Below, one piece after another: positions 7,007 to 15,540 of a stretch of 23,463 nucleotides of DNA. The translations under genes were made by a program, and so were the position numbers. This DNA comes from Lachnospiraceae bacterium UBA1258 (GTDB lineage Bacteria; Bacillota; Clostridia; Lachnospirales; Lachnospiraceae), in NCBI GenBank assembly GCA_002308235.1, contig DBVS01000059.1, positions 1-23,463 of the forward strand. The letters are read 5' to 3'. The notes beneath the pieces were generated by a model, which saw nothing but the letters and a program-made list of their open reading frames with translations, searched no databases and was not told where the DNA came from. Numbering within the stretch: the first letter of the stretch is position 1; every line of letters begins with the position of its first letter.

Positions 7007-8083
7007 GTAGGGTGTGGCAAAATCAACAATTTTCTGATTGTATTCCTTAACCTCTTCGGATGCCTCGTAATTGTTCTCATCAAAGAGGAATTTATGAAGC
7101 CATGAAACGCTGTTTTCAAGTCCGAAAGGCATTATGCAATCGCCTGCGGGACCGAATCCGGAACCGGGATTCAACTTTATGTCGTTCATCTGCGGGAAAC
7201 CGTCGTCAGCTACGATATCGTACTGGGTGATCCCGCCGAGAAGATCGATGATCTCGGTCAGATCGAGAGAAGTGTATACTTCACTGAAAACGTTGTTGCA
7301 GATCTTAACGAGGGTAGCGGGGCTGGCTGTCTTTGCCGTATCGAGACAAGCCTTAAAGACTTCTCTCTGTCTTTCGGTACGCTTAAAGTCGGAACCGGCG
7401 GTATAACGGATACGGCAGTATGCAGTAGCCTGCAATCCGTCAAGAAGCTGGTAACCGGTCTGCACTACGGGAACGTAGCTGTCGATGCCGGCAACTTCCT
7501 CCACCATCATTCTCTGATAGTTGTTAAGGTGTGCGATCTCACTGTCGTCAACTTCGATGTATACGCCGCCGAGTGCATCGACCACGTCACGAAGGCCTTC
7601 AAAACCGATGGTGATAAAGTCGGTGATATCCATATCGAGGTTGGAGTTCAGCATCTTGATGGCGCGCTCCGCTCCGCCGTATGAATAAGCCGAATTACAT
7701 TTGTCGTACTTCTGGTTTGCACCCATCGTGTTAAGATAAGTGTCTCTGTAAACCGAAACAAGTTTTACATCTTTCGTGTCAAGATTGATGGACGCGATCA
7801 TTATCGAGTCCGAACGTGTACCGGTCTTTAACTGTCCGCCTCTGGAGTCAACGCCGAAAAGGGCAATATTGCGATATCCCTTCATGACCTCGTTCTCCTG
7901 AACCTGCTTGTTCATTTCAACGCGGATTTCTTCTTCCTTAATTGTGATCCTGTCTACGCCTGTGTCCTCATCCGTAGCTCTCAATACGAACCAAAGGACT
8001 CCGATCATAGCGATAAGAACAAGTATTTCGCAAACAAAAAGAATTATCTTTCCTACCGGAGTCTTCTTCTTCTGTGCTGCCAT
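6998..8083 (-). CDS. LytR-CpsA-Psr (LCP) family wall-polymer ligase
   Basis: 361 aa. LCP enzymes transfer lipid-linked polysaccharides or teichoic acids onto peptidoglycan at the outer membrane face. A lysine-rich N-terminus is followed by a transmembrane helix at about residues 12-34 and the LCP domain at about 70-250. Conserved residues of the family are present: Asp79 and Arg81 in FGVDSRG, Arg90 and Asp92 in TRSDSIM, Arg113-Asp114 in SVYRDTY, the ATAYCRIRY strand at 219-227, and FKRTERQREV at 233-242. The ATG at 8083 has GGAGG just upstream and is preferred to an in-frame start at 8158 that would precede the predicted promoter. Immediately downstream of the polysaccharide operon, which suggests it anchors that product. 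Confidence 0.92.
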   Translation of the reverse strand: MAAQKKKTPVGKIILFVCEILVLIAMIGVLWFVLRATDEDTGVDRITIKEEEIRVEMNKQVQENEVMKGYRNIALFGVDSRGGQLKTGTRSDSIMIASINLDTKDVKLVSVYRDTYLNTMGANQKYDKCNSAYSYGGAERAIKMLNSNLDMDITDFITIGFEGLRDVVDALGGVYIEVDDSEIAHLNNYQRMMVEEVAGIDSYVPVVQTGYQLLDGLQATAYCRIRYTAGSDFKRTERQREVFKACLDTAKTASPATLVKICNNVFSEVYTSLDLTEIIDLLGGITQYDIVADDGFPQMNDIKLNPGSGFGPAGDCIMPFGLENSVSWLHKFLFDENNYEASEEVKEYNQKIVDFATPYLQ

Positions 8084-8136
8084 AATTCCTCCAAAAAACT
8101 GTAAATAATGCAAAAGGGCATAAAAAAACCTTTTAC

Positions 8137-8165
8137 ATCTTACACCCGCAATGTACACAAAACAA
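8137..8165 (-). promoter_or_regulatory. Candidate promoter of the LCP gene
   Basis: Minus strand TTGTTT (8165-8160), a 17-base spacer, then TAAGAT (8142-8137). Each box is only a partial match to consensus. The predicted leader would be about 47 bases. The -35 box overlaps the weak terminator at the end of the polysaccharide operon. Confidence 0.4.
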
Positions 8166-8185
8166 TTTAATAATTTCTTAAATTG
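8159..8185 (-). terminator. Weak AT-rich terminator at the end of the polysaccharide operon
   Basis: On the minus strand CAATTTAA (8185-8178) and TTAAATTG (8170-8163) form a perfect 8-bp stem with a 7-base loop, followed by TTTT (8162-8159). The single G:C pair per arm end makes it weak, so read-through into the LCP gene is plausible. Confidence 0.4.
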
Positions 8186-8189
8186 CTCC

Positions 8190-10163
8190 TTAAACAGTTT
8201 CCAGAGGTTTTATTGTGTAATCGTTGTGATCCAGTGAAATATTGGGGTTAAAGTACGGATCGCCCTTATCAAGCACGGGTTTCCAGCGTTCCTTAAACAA
8301 AGCAACTTCTTTTTCATACCGCTCTGCTTTTGCTTTGTCCGTATCAAGGCCCCTGGACTGGGACTCATAGTGGAAAAGTTCGCAGAAGGGCGTGAAGATA
8401 TTAAGATAGCCCTTCTCCCGCAATTTAAGGCAAAAGTCAACGTCGTTAAGGCAGATCTTAAGGTTTTCGTCAAGGCCCGCGACTTCATCGTATTTCTTTC
8501 TGGAAACCATCAGGCACGCACCCGTAACCGCGGACATGTTCTGGGCGTAACAGAGTTTACCCATGTAGCCCACGCTTTCGTAGTTCTGAAGGCACATGAT
8601 GTGACCCGCAACCCTGTGAGCTCCGAGGCCGAGCACCACTCCGGCATGCTGGATCTTCCTGTCGGGATAAAGAAGTTTTGCACCCACCGCACCCACATCT
8701 TCACGCTGGGCATACTGGAGGAGTTCCTCGATCCAGTTAAAGGTGATCACCTTCGTATCGTTATTAAGAAGGAGCACGTAGTCGCCGGTGCTTTCCTTTA
8801 CGCCTAAGTTATTGATGGCGGAGTAATTGAATTCTCCCGTGTATTTTACGATCTTTACACGGGGGTCCGATTCAAGTTCTTTGTAATAATCGAAAATATC
8901 GTCGCAGGTACTGTTGTTTTCTACGATAATGATCTCGTAATTCGGATATACCGTGCGCTCAAATATCGACTCAATGCAGCGTTTCAGGTCGGATTTATGG
9001 TCCTTGTTCGGTATGATTATCGAAACCTTCGGAAGGCCGAAAACACGGTACCTGATCCTGAAGATCGTCTCAAAGGCTCTGGTGGAAGTGATCTCAAAAT
9101 CCGAAAAGCCGTGACGGCGAAGGTGGGAAGAAACCGCGCCCTTGGCCGCTTCTATGGCGTAGGTCTTGGCTTCGATGCCGGAAGAAACGCTTCCTTTGTG
9201 ACTTCTCCAATAATAAAGTACCTTCGGAACATGGACGATGTTCTCTGCTCTGTCCGTAAGGCGCAGTATCATGTCATGGTCCTGGCTTCCGTCGAATTCC
9301 TTTCTGAAAAGCTCGGTGCTTTCAAGAAGGCTTCTCTTAAATACGGAAAAGTGGCAGATATAGTTATTGGCTCTTAAGTTATCTATGGCATAGTCGGGCT
9401 TAAAATGCATGGTGATGAGCTTATTGATGTTGCCGTTTTTAAAGGTAACCTCATCACAGTAGATGAAATCCGCATCGCGGTCGTTTATGACCTTAACATA
9501 CTCGTACAAAGCAGCCGGGTGGAGAATGTCGTCATGGTCGAAAAGTCCGATGTACTCTCCCGTGGACATTCTGTAACATTCGTTGGTGTTTCCGGAAATT
9601 CCTTCGTTCTTTTCAAGTTTCTTATATATTATCCTTTTATCGTTTGCGGCGTACTTATTGCAGAACTCTCCGACGTAAGAGTGGGCATCGTCGGAGCCGT
9701 CCGCAAGACAAAGCTCCCAGTTTGCGTAAGTCTGGTTTGCGACCGACTCGATCATTTCTTTTAAGAAGACAGTCTTTGTATTGTACAAAGGAACCAGAAT
9801 GCTTATCTTGACGGGATTCTTAAACACCGTCTCGCTCTGACGCTTTCTTTCTTCCGCATTCGGAAAGCCCTTGGTCCCGTAGGAAGCCATGGCCGCTTTC
9901 TGACGGCGCTTATAATTGATCTTTCTGATCACGCCTGCGGGACTTCCGCAGTTTTTAAGGCGCGTGAAAAGATGCTTCACTCTCATAAGAAGCTTCTTAA
10001 AGGGCGAATAGATCTTGTAAAGCGGGTTATTCTTGATGCGGTTCACTTTCTCCGCCAGAAGGTCTCTTTCGGCTTCCAGTGCGGCAACCTTCTCACCGAG
10101 AGTACGGGTGAGCTCCCTTTCTTTTTCATATGCTTTTTCAAAATCGATCTTTCCGTTTTCCAT
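8190..10163 (-). CDS. Tandem two-domain family 2 glycosyltransferase with N-terminal coiled coil
   Basis: 657 aa, predicted cytoplasmic or membrane-associated. Residues about 5-45 form a coiled coil and 48-95 are strongly basic. The first GT2 domain (about 118-350) begins KISILVPLYNT and has FDHDD at 208-212 and FDGSQDHD near 290-297. The second GT2 domain (about 378-620) begins PKVSIIIPNKD and has LNNDT at 466-470 and LNDVDF at 572-577. Both domains keep their DxD-type and acidic residues, so both look active. This layout is usual for enzymes that add two sugars alternately in rhamnan-type polymers; exact sugars are unknown. The ATG has GGAG about 9 bases upstream. Last gene of the large operon, starting 24 bases after the previous stop. 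Confidence 0.9.
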   Translation of the reverse strand: MENGKIDFEKAYEKERELTRTLGEKVAALEAERDLLAEKVNRIKNNPLYKIYSPFKKLLMRVKHLFTRLKNCGSPAGVIRKINYKRRQKAAMASYGTKGFPNAEERKRQSETVFKNPVKISILVPLYNTKTVFLKEMIESVANQTYANWELCLADGSDDAHSYVGEFCNKYAANDKRIIYKKLEKNEGISGNTNECYRMSTGEYIGLFDHDDILHPAALYEYVKVINDRDADFIYCDEVTFKNGNINKLITMHFKPDYAIDNLRANNYICHFSVFKRSLLESTELFRKEFDGSQDHDMILRLTDRAENIVHVPKVLYYWRSHKGSVSSGIEAKTYAIEAAKGAVSSHLRRHGFSDFEITSTRAFETIFRIRYRVFGLPKVSIIIPNKDHKSDLKRCIESIFERTVYPNYEIIIVENNSTCDDIFDYYKELESDPRVKIVKYTGEFNYSAINNLGVKESTGDYVLLLNNDTKVITFNWIEELLQYAQREDVGAVGAKLLYPDRKIQHAGVVLGLGAHRVAGHIMCLQNYESVGYMGKLCYAQNMSAVTGACLMVSRKKYDEVAGLDENLKICLNDVDFCLKLREKGYLNIFTPFCELFHYESQSRGLDTDKAKAERYEKEVALFKERWKPVLDKGDPYFNPNISLDHNDYTIKPLETV

Positions 10164-10187
10164 AAAACAGTCTCCGATTGTGGATTA

Positions 10188-12083
10188 TTATTCGGTCTTT
10201 TCAAATCTGCGTCCGGTATCTCTTAACTGTACAAGCCTTGAGCAGGAATCCTTTAAGAAGATCAGGACTTTGTAACTGCCCGCAGGGATCGTTTGGGTAT
10301 CAAAGGATGCTTCAAAACCCGACAAAGAAACATTTGTCTGCCCGAAAGCGTTTCGAGCCACGTCTGGCCTGTATACATCGAACAGTTTGACTTCGTAAAG
10401 AGCCGAACCGTCCACCCTTGCAAAAAGCAGGGATTTTTTCATGGCGCAGTTATCAAAGCCCGTAACAAAGGCATATCCTCTTACAATGTACTTATCCTTA
10501 CTTCCGCCGTTTATATAGTCGCTCTCTGCCCCGAAATACTCCATCCCGAGAAAGAGGGTCTCATCGTTTCTGCCGGAATTTGCCACGTTTAAAAGCTGCG
10601 GGGATAACCCGGGGGCAGCTTTCGAAATCTCTCCCGGTTCCGTTGCAAAGGCCGTCACAATGCCCGTATCCAGCGTACTTTTGTCGGTAACGGGGCTTAA
10701 ATAAGGATCGAACCCGCCTCTGTATTCGGGAAACATTCCGTAAAGAAGGTTTCTTTCATCAATGAGCCTTGAAATCTTTGAAACATCCAGGGAATCGTTT
10801 CCTCGAGTCTGGGATTCCTTGTGAATGCAGCTCAAATCGTTTCTGCATACGTTATAATAGCCAAGTTTGTGCAAAGAAAATCCGAGAGCCACATCGTTAA
10901 ATGCAACCTTAAGATTTTCGGGAAATCTTCCCGCTTCCAAAAACTTATCGCGGCTTATCATCACGCACGCCGCCGTAACGGCCATTACATCAATGCTTGA
11001 AGAATTACGGCCGAAATTATACTCCACATTGTCATGGTAAAACTGAAGCTTATGCATGGGACCGGAAAGCACATTTGAGATCCCCGCGTGCTGTATCCTG
11101 TCGGAATCGGGATAAAGAAGCTTGAGCCCCGCTTCCCCGGTAAATTCCAAGGATGCCGACCGTGCAAGCTCATATACCGTATCTTTGCCCGTAAACTCTA
11201 TATCGTCATTGCAAAACAGGAAATAGTCTCCCGAAGCTTCCTTTGCAGAAAGATTGCAAAGATGAGAAAAGTTGAATTCGCAAGGCTCGTATATGTATTT
11301 AATTCTATTCTTTCTGCAGAAATCCTCGGTTATCTTCCGATTTGCTTCATTACTTCCGTTATCCGTAAGTATTATTTCAAGTTCCACGCCCGTACTGCAG
11401 GTAAAAAGCGTTTCCACGCACTTTTTGACAAGTTCCGGATGATCCTTTGAAAGAATAATCGCGGAGACTCGCGGGTCTCTCACTTTCGGAAGGAACTCCT
11501 CGAAAACCTCCTTTGCGGTCTTCTTATATCTGAGGGCATCCTTCTTAAAATCCTCAAGGTACAGGATATAAGGAATATGCCCCACCTTACAGGTTTTACA
11601 TGATTTGTTTACCGAAAAGCCTCCCGAAATACGGGACAAAGCGTAAAAAAGCCGTGCGGCATCCGAAAGAGGCGTACCGTCAAGCTTTAATTCCGAAGTC
11701 TCAACAAGGTTCAGTAATTCTGTCCTTACCGCAAAGAAACCGCCCGTATAAAAGGAATCGAGGAAATAATGGGGAGACCAGTCGGGTCTGAAGAAGCCAA
11801 GGCTTAAATTCCCTTCATCCGGGGCAGAGTCGGAGTAGGCAATGGCAATATCGGGGTTTACATTAAAGAAACCGCTTACGGTTTGGGGTGCGCAACCTGC
11901 GAGATTATCCCTTTTTTCGCAGAAAATCACGTATTTAAGGGAGGATTTGAATCCATTGTTAAATCTTGATTTGATTTCCGCAAACTCAACAACATCAATT
12001 GCGTCCTTTCCGAAAGGCCTGTCACCTTCGTATCGTATCAGACGTTCTTTTTGCACATTTGCAGCATTCACGCACCTTTTCAC
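10188..12083 (-). CDS. Family 2 glycosyltransferase with reduced N-terminal GT domain and C-terminal beta-rich module
   Basis: 631 aa from GTG 12083. An N-terminal segment (about 45-185) carries remnants of a GT2 domain: AIAYSDSAPDEG replaces the usual YSDEDxxD motif, and FFRPDWSPHYFLDSFYTGG matches the family's KPDWSPxxL region. A complete-looking GT2 domain spans about 203-465, with SAIILSKDHPE, FCNDDIEF at 290-297 and AFNDVALGF at 394-402. Residues about 518-615 form a beta-rich module also found in the gene at 17293-19317. The frame stays open upstream, encoding a plausible basic N-terminus (20 more codons back to CTG 12143, with GAGGT placed 7 bases before it), so the true start may be noncanonical. 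Follows the methyltransferase gene closely and is probably coupled to it. Confidence 0.85.
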   Translation of the reverse strand: MKRCVNAANVQKERLIRYEGDRPFGKDAIDVVEFAEIKSRFNNGFKSSLKYVIFCEKRDNLAGCAPQTVSGFFNVNPDIAIAYSDSAPDEGNLSLGFFRPDWSPHYFLDSFYTGGFFAVRTELLNLVETSELKLDGTPLSDAARLFYALSRISGGFSVNKSCKTCKVGHIPYILYLEDFKKDALRYKKTAKEVFEEFLPKVRDPRVSAIILSKDHPELVKKCVETLFTCSTGVELEIILTDNGSNEANRKITEDFCRKNRIKYIYEPCEFNFSHLCNLSAKEASGDYFLFCNDDIEFTGKDTVYELARSASLEFTGEAGLKLLYPDSDRIQHAGISNVLSGPMHKLQFYHDNVEYNFGRNSSSIDVMAVTAACVMISRDKFLEAGRFPENLKVAFNDVALGFSLHKLGYYNVCRNDLSCIHKESQTRGNDSLDVSKISRLIDERNLLYGMFPEYRGGFDPYLSPVTDKSTLDTGIVTAFATEPGEISKAAPGLSPQLLNVANSGRNDETLFLGMEYFGAESDYINGGSKDKYIVRGYAFVTGFDNCAMKKSLLFARVDGSALYEVKLFDVYRPDVARNAFGQTNVSLSGFEASFDTQTIPAGSYKVLIFLKDSCSRLVQLRDTGRRFEKTE

Positions 12084-12156
12084 ATAACGCTTTCCGGCGT
12101 GACCATATATTTTCGCTTTTAAGATTTCTTTTATCTTGTTCAGGATTGTTACCTCG

Positions 12157-14214
12157 CTAAAATATACGTTTAATATTCTCCGAAAGATCAGCCGCTATCT
12201 CCGTTCCCAGTTTTACGAATCTGAGTTTGGCATATAAGCTGTTATTTTCTGAAAGTTCCGTTCCCGACAAATGTATATTGATATTGGGATCCGTGCTTGA
12301 AAACAGGAAGCCTGCGCCTTTGCCTCGGAGTTTCTTCCCGTTTGTATCAACCTTTCCGCGGGCAACGGGAATATCGTCTCCGTTTACGGTAAGTTTTTCG
12401 ATGTATACGATACAGGCTTCGTTCATGGGGTCGAGACGCAGATTAACAACATCCTTTGCAAAGTTCGTTTCGACTTCGATCTCGCCGTCTTCGAAACGGG
12501 CATTTTTAACAAAATACGAATCCGCCTCGCTGTAGCCAGCTCCCCTGTCACAGTAAATCTGTACCCTGTCCGTTGAACCTGCTTTGACGAGTTCTTTTTC
12601 GAATCTTGAATAGTTTACGTTATTGTGGCCGATCTTCTCTCTTATCTGTCCGAGAGACAAGCAGGTTCCCGTGACCTCTTTCTGGAAAAGAGCTTCTTCC
12701 GAAACGATTTCCTCGATATCGGAGTCAGAGGCTTTCGTAAGAATCTTAAGGAAAGTAAGTCCTTCGAAACACTTAAAGTCACGTTCAAGCATATAGCAGT
12801 ACAATGCTCTCAATGCCTGTTTTTTTGAAGATACGGCTTTCTCAACCGTCCACTCATAGTCGATAAGTGTCCACTTATCTCTGTCAACAATCACGTTTGA
12901 GAACACAAGGTCCGTATCCGCAAAGGGAAAATCCTCATTGAAAGCCGTACGTCTTTCGAATTCTCTGAAGAGTTTTTCAAACTCTTCGCGATCTTCTTTC
13001 TTTAAGCATTCATCGAAAAGTTCGGACAAGGGAGTGCCATTGACATATTCAAATTCAGCGGTAACTTCATCGGTTCCCGATATTTTCACGGACGCCACAT
13101 TCAATTCCGAACCTTTGTATTTCTCCGAAAGTTTTTCGAAGGATTCGGAAAGCCGCTTAATGTGCTCCGCACCTTCTTTGTACAAGGCAGTCTTTCTGAC
13201 TTTCGGAGACAACCCTTCAATGATTTCGGTCTTGATTGCGTAAGCCCTGCTTCGATCGTTACTGTACCTGACGTAATCTGTCTCGGGCTTTTTCCCGAGA
13301 ACAACCAGGAAGGAATTGGAAAAGACCGAGAAAAGGCCATCTGCGATCACTGAGTCGTAGACCTTCTTTTCGTCAAAAAGTGTCACCCTGTCGCGGTCAA
13401 AATTAAGATTGTTGGTCACCAGTTCTCCGGGCTTTGGAAGTCTTTGATCCGAAAAAACAGTGGTGGGGAGCTTATAATCCGGGTAAGGATAATAAAAATG
13501 GCACTCCTCAAAACCGCTCTTTTTCACCAGGGTTTCCAAAGCGGGTTTTGAAAAGGTGCGGACATTGTCGCCCTCCCTGTAATTTTCAAGGCCCGAAAAG
13601 AAAGTTCCCAGATGGTCTTCTCTGCAGCCTGCGAAATATTTCATTCCAAGGCGGTTTTCAATGGCGATCACCACTCTGCCGTCCGGCTTTAAATGTTTTC
13701 TGATTATCTTTAAGAACTCTTCGAAGGGCTCGTCACCGGGTATGTAGCAAATACCGTATTCAAGAACACCGATCAGGAAAATGAGATCGTAATCCTTTGA
13801 AAGCCCGGGCTCAACATCCGTAAAATTGCCTACGCAAACGGTTATGTTCTTTGCGTCACGGTGTCTGTAAGCATTGATAAGGCTTCGCTTCTTTGAAAGA
13901 TCCACACAGGTAACTTCGCCTGCTTTTGCGGACAAGACTCCGGTTATGGCGCCGCATCCCGAACCAACCTCCAAAACCTTGTCGGTCTTTTTGATATCGA
14001 TCCACTCAGCGATATTTTCCCTGATGTCCGAAAGATGATAAAGATAAGGCCAGAGAGCAGAATCTTCGATAACCTTTTTATAGTCCGAAGGAGGGTTGTT
14101 CTTTACGGCGTCAAGCAGCATATCCTCGATGTTTCCGTCCGAGTAAAGATCCTGCCCTCCGTAGTTTTCAAGATTAAGCGATACCTCTCCGATTTTTTCA
14201 AACATTTCGCTCAT
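12157..14214 (-). CDS. Methyltransferase / kinase-like fusion protein, WbdD-like chain-capping candidate
   Basis: 685 aa in three parts. A class I SAM-dependent methyltransferase spans about residues 55-250, with motif I VLEVGSGCGAITG at 80-92 and an acidic ribose-binding position in CVDLSKK at 103-109. A kinase/aminoglycoside-phosphotransferase-like region spans about 320-500: a candidate ATP lysine in KVRKTALYKEGAEHI, hinge-like FEYVNGTPLSELF, then DTDLVFSNVIV at 433-443 and LIDYEW at 450-455, in the positions of the catalytic Asp/Asn and metal Asp. A beta-sandwich-like tail covers about 550-680 with NLRLDPMNEACIVYIEKL. The order methyltransferase then kinase is that of E. coli WbdD, which caps O9a chains with methyl-phosphate. 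Start has GGAG 7 bases upstream and overlaps the previous stop by one base (TGATG). The capping role is inferred from layout and context. Confidence 0.85.
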   Translation of the reverse strand: MSEMFEKIGEVSLNLENYGGQDLYSDGNIEDMLLDAVKNNPPSDYKKVIEDSALWPYLYHLSDIRENIAEWIDIKKTDKVLEVGSGCGAITGVLSAKAGEVTCVDLSKKRSLINAYRHRDAKNITVCVGNFTDVEPGLSKDYDLIFLIGVLEYGICYIPGDEPFEEFLKIIRKHLKPDGRVVIAIENRLGMKYFAGCREDHLGTFFSGLENYREGDNVRTFSKPALETLVKKSGFEECHFYYPYPDYKLPTTVFSDQRLPKPGELVTNNLNFDRDRVTLFDEKKVYDSVIADGLFSVFSNSFLVVLGKKPETDYVRYSNDRSRAYAIKTEIIEGLSPKVRKTALYKEGAEHIKRLSESFEKLSEKYKGSELNVASVKISGTDEVTAEFEYVNGTPLSELFDECLKKEDREEFEKLFREFERRTAFNEDFPFADTDLVFSNVIVDRDKWTLIDYEWTVEKAVSSKKQALRALYCYMLERDFKCFEGLTFLKILTKASDSDIEEIVSEEALFQKEVTGTCLSLGQIREKIGHNNVNYSRFEKELVKAGSTDRVQIYCDRGAGYSEADSYFVKNARFEDGEIEVETNFAKDVVNLRLDPMNEACIVYIEKLTVNGDDIPVARGKVDTNGKKLRGKGAGFLFSSTDPNINIHLSGTELSENNSLYAKLRFVKLGTEIAADLSENIKRIF

Positions 14215-15539
14215 CAGACTTCTCCGTTTCGCTCCGGAAAATATAAAAATATCTTTCCGGCTTCTTCCAAGGCTTTTCCGAGTTTCATAGAATATTCAAA
14301 AGCAAGTTTGTCCGCCTCGGCCTTAGTCGATACGGTCTTTGCTTTTTCTTCGAATTCTTTTTTAATCAATCTGCAGCTTTCGGGAGCATTTCCCGAAAGT
14401 TCCGAAGTTCGGATATCAAGAGAAAAAACACGTTGCTTAAGATCGGCCTTGTGCATGTATCCGGAGAACCTCGAATTCATTCCGGCGTACATGTCCTTTC
14501 CGTCCCTGTCAAGGATTCCCGTCACAACCCGCTTTCTGCGGACAGCCATTCCTCCGATGGCTCCCACTTCGGGTCTTGAAGAATAGATATCACCTGTGTA
14601 TTTAATATCATAGAATCCCAGGTGCTTTGAACCCGAAACCTCGCACTTTCCGAAGTGCTTTTCCGCGAAGTCGGCAACCGCTTTCCTTCCCGCCTCGTAT
14701 GCATATTCCTTGCTGGCAGGGTTAGAGGACGTGGATGCCTCATGACTTCTCCAATGATAAAGAATGCGCTTTACATGTATGACAGACGCCTCTTTTTCAG
14801 GTTGATACCGACCGTCACTGTACAGAATCTCTCCGGCTGTTCGCAGGAACAGATCGTGATCCTGAGCACCGTCAAAGCCCTCCCGAAAGCGGATTTTCCT
14901 GATAATTTCGGCATTTATGGCCGTTAGATGGCAGATATAATTGTTGGACAAAAGTAAATCAAGATTAAACTTTTCCTTGAAATGGGGCATAAAAAACTTG
15001 GTTCCGTCCCCGTTGCACTTATCTTCATCCGAATAAAGAAACAGCGGTTTTACGCCCTTTTCTTCCGATTCGGCAATCTTCGCAGCCATGGTGTACAGGG
15101 CATCAAGACTCAGCATGTCATCGTGATCGAGAAGCACACAATAATCACCCTTCGCCTCATCAAGTGCCCGATTTGAGTTTTCAGCGATGCCGTAGTTCTG
15201 CGAAAGCTTTATGTACCTGATTCTGGCATCCGTATATGAAGCAATGACCTTTCCGGGCTTTTCCGACTTCGAAGCATCTGCAATGACCAGTTCAAAGTTT
15301 CCGTAGGTCTGCATAAGGCAGGATTCAATCATCTTCCGAAGGAAGATCTCGTCTGTCTCATATACCGGCACCACAATGCTGAAAAGATAGGGTGAGCCCT
15401 TAAGTGCCGCGCCCGATACCGTTTCTTCTTCATCAAAAGGAACGCCTCTCTGTGGCAGGAGGCGTTCCGCAATGGCGTACACGGTATCTTTGATTCCGTT
15501 TCTTTTAAAATAGCGTATGGTTTTTAATATGTTACCCAT
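14214..15539 (-). CDS. Family 2 glycosyltransferase with a collapsed second domain
   Basis: 441 aa. A full GT2 domain spans about residues 52-300: FSIVVPVYET at 53-62, LLDHDDML at 136-143, FLYSDEDK at 167-174, FDGAQDHDLF at 222-231, and LYHWRSHEAST. It is clearly paralogous to the first domain of the gene at 8190-10163. After KYTGD the protein jumps to RPEVGAIGGM (322-331) and continues to about 382 with a stretch aligning to the middle of that gene's second GT domain (REDVGAVGAK onward), so about 115 residues including the nucleotide-binding half are missing. The C-terminal 60 residues are helical and charged. It starts 1 base after the mutase stop without a good Shine-Dalgarno site, suggesting coupled translation. 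Probably monofunctional; sugar specificity unknown. Confidence 0.87.
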   Translation of the reverse strand: MGNILKTIRYFKRNGIKDTVYAIAERLLPQRGVPFDEEETVSGAALKGSPYLFSIVVPVYETDEIFLRKMIESCLMQTYGNFELVIADASKSEKPGKVIASYTDARIRYIKLSQNYGIAENSNRALDEAKGDYCVLLDHDDMLSLDALYTMAAKIAESEEKGVKPLFLYSDEDKCNGDGTKFFMPHFKEKFNLDLLLSNNYICHLTAINAEIIRKIRFREGFDGAQDHDLFLRTAGEILYSDGRYQPEKEASVIHVKRILYHWRSHEASTSSNPASKEYAYEAGRKAVADFAEKHFGKCEVSGSKHLGFYDIKYTGDIYSSRPEVGAIGGMAVRRKRVVTGILDRDGKDMYAGMNSRFSGYMHKADLKQRVFSLDIRTSELSGNAPESCRLIKKEFEEKAKTVSTKAEADKLAFEYSMKLGKALEEAGKIFLYFPERNGEV

Positions 15540-15540
15540 T

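Noticed and set aside
8112..8134. AAAAGG/CCTTTT hairpin before the LCP gene as a terminator or leader switch
   Set aside because: Only 6 bp, with a large A/T loop and no following T run; the predicted transcript start falls inside its first arm.
10188..12083. Treating this glycosyltransferase as a pseudogene because of its odd start and eroded N-terminal domain
   Set aside because: The 631-codon frame is intact, the main GT2 domain keeps its motifs, and the gene at 17293-19317 has the same domain layout.
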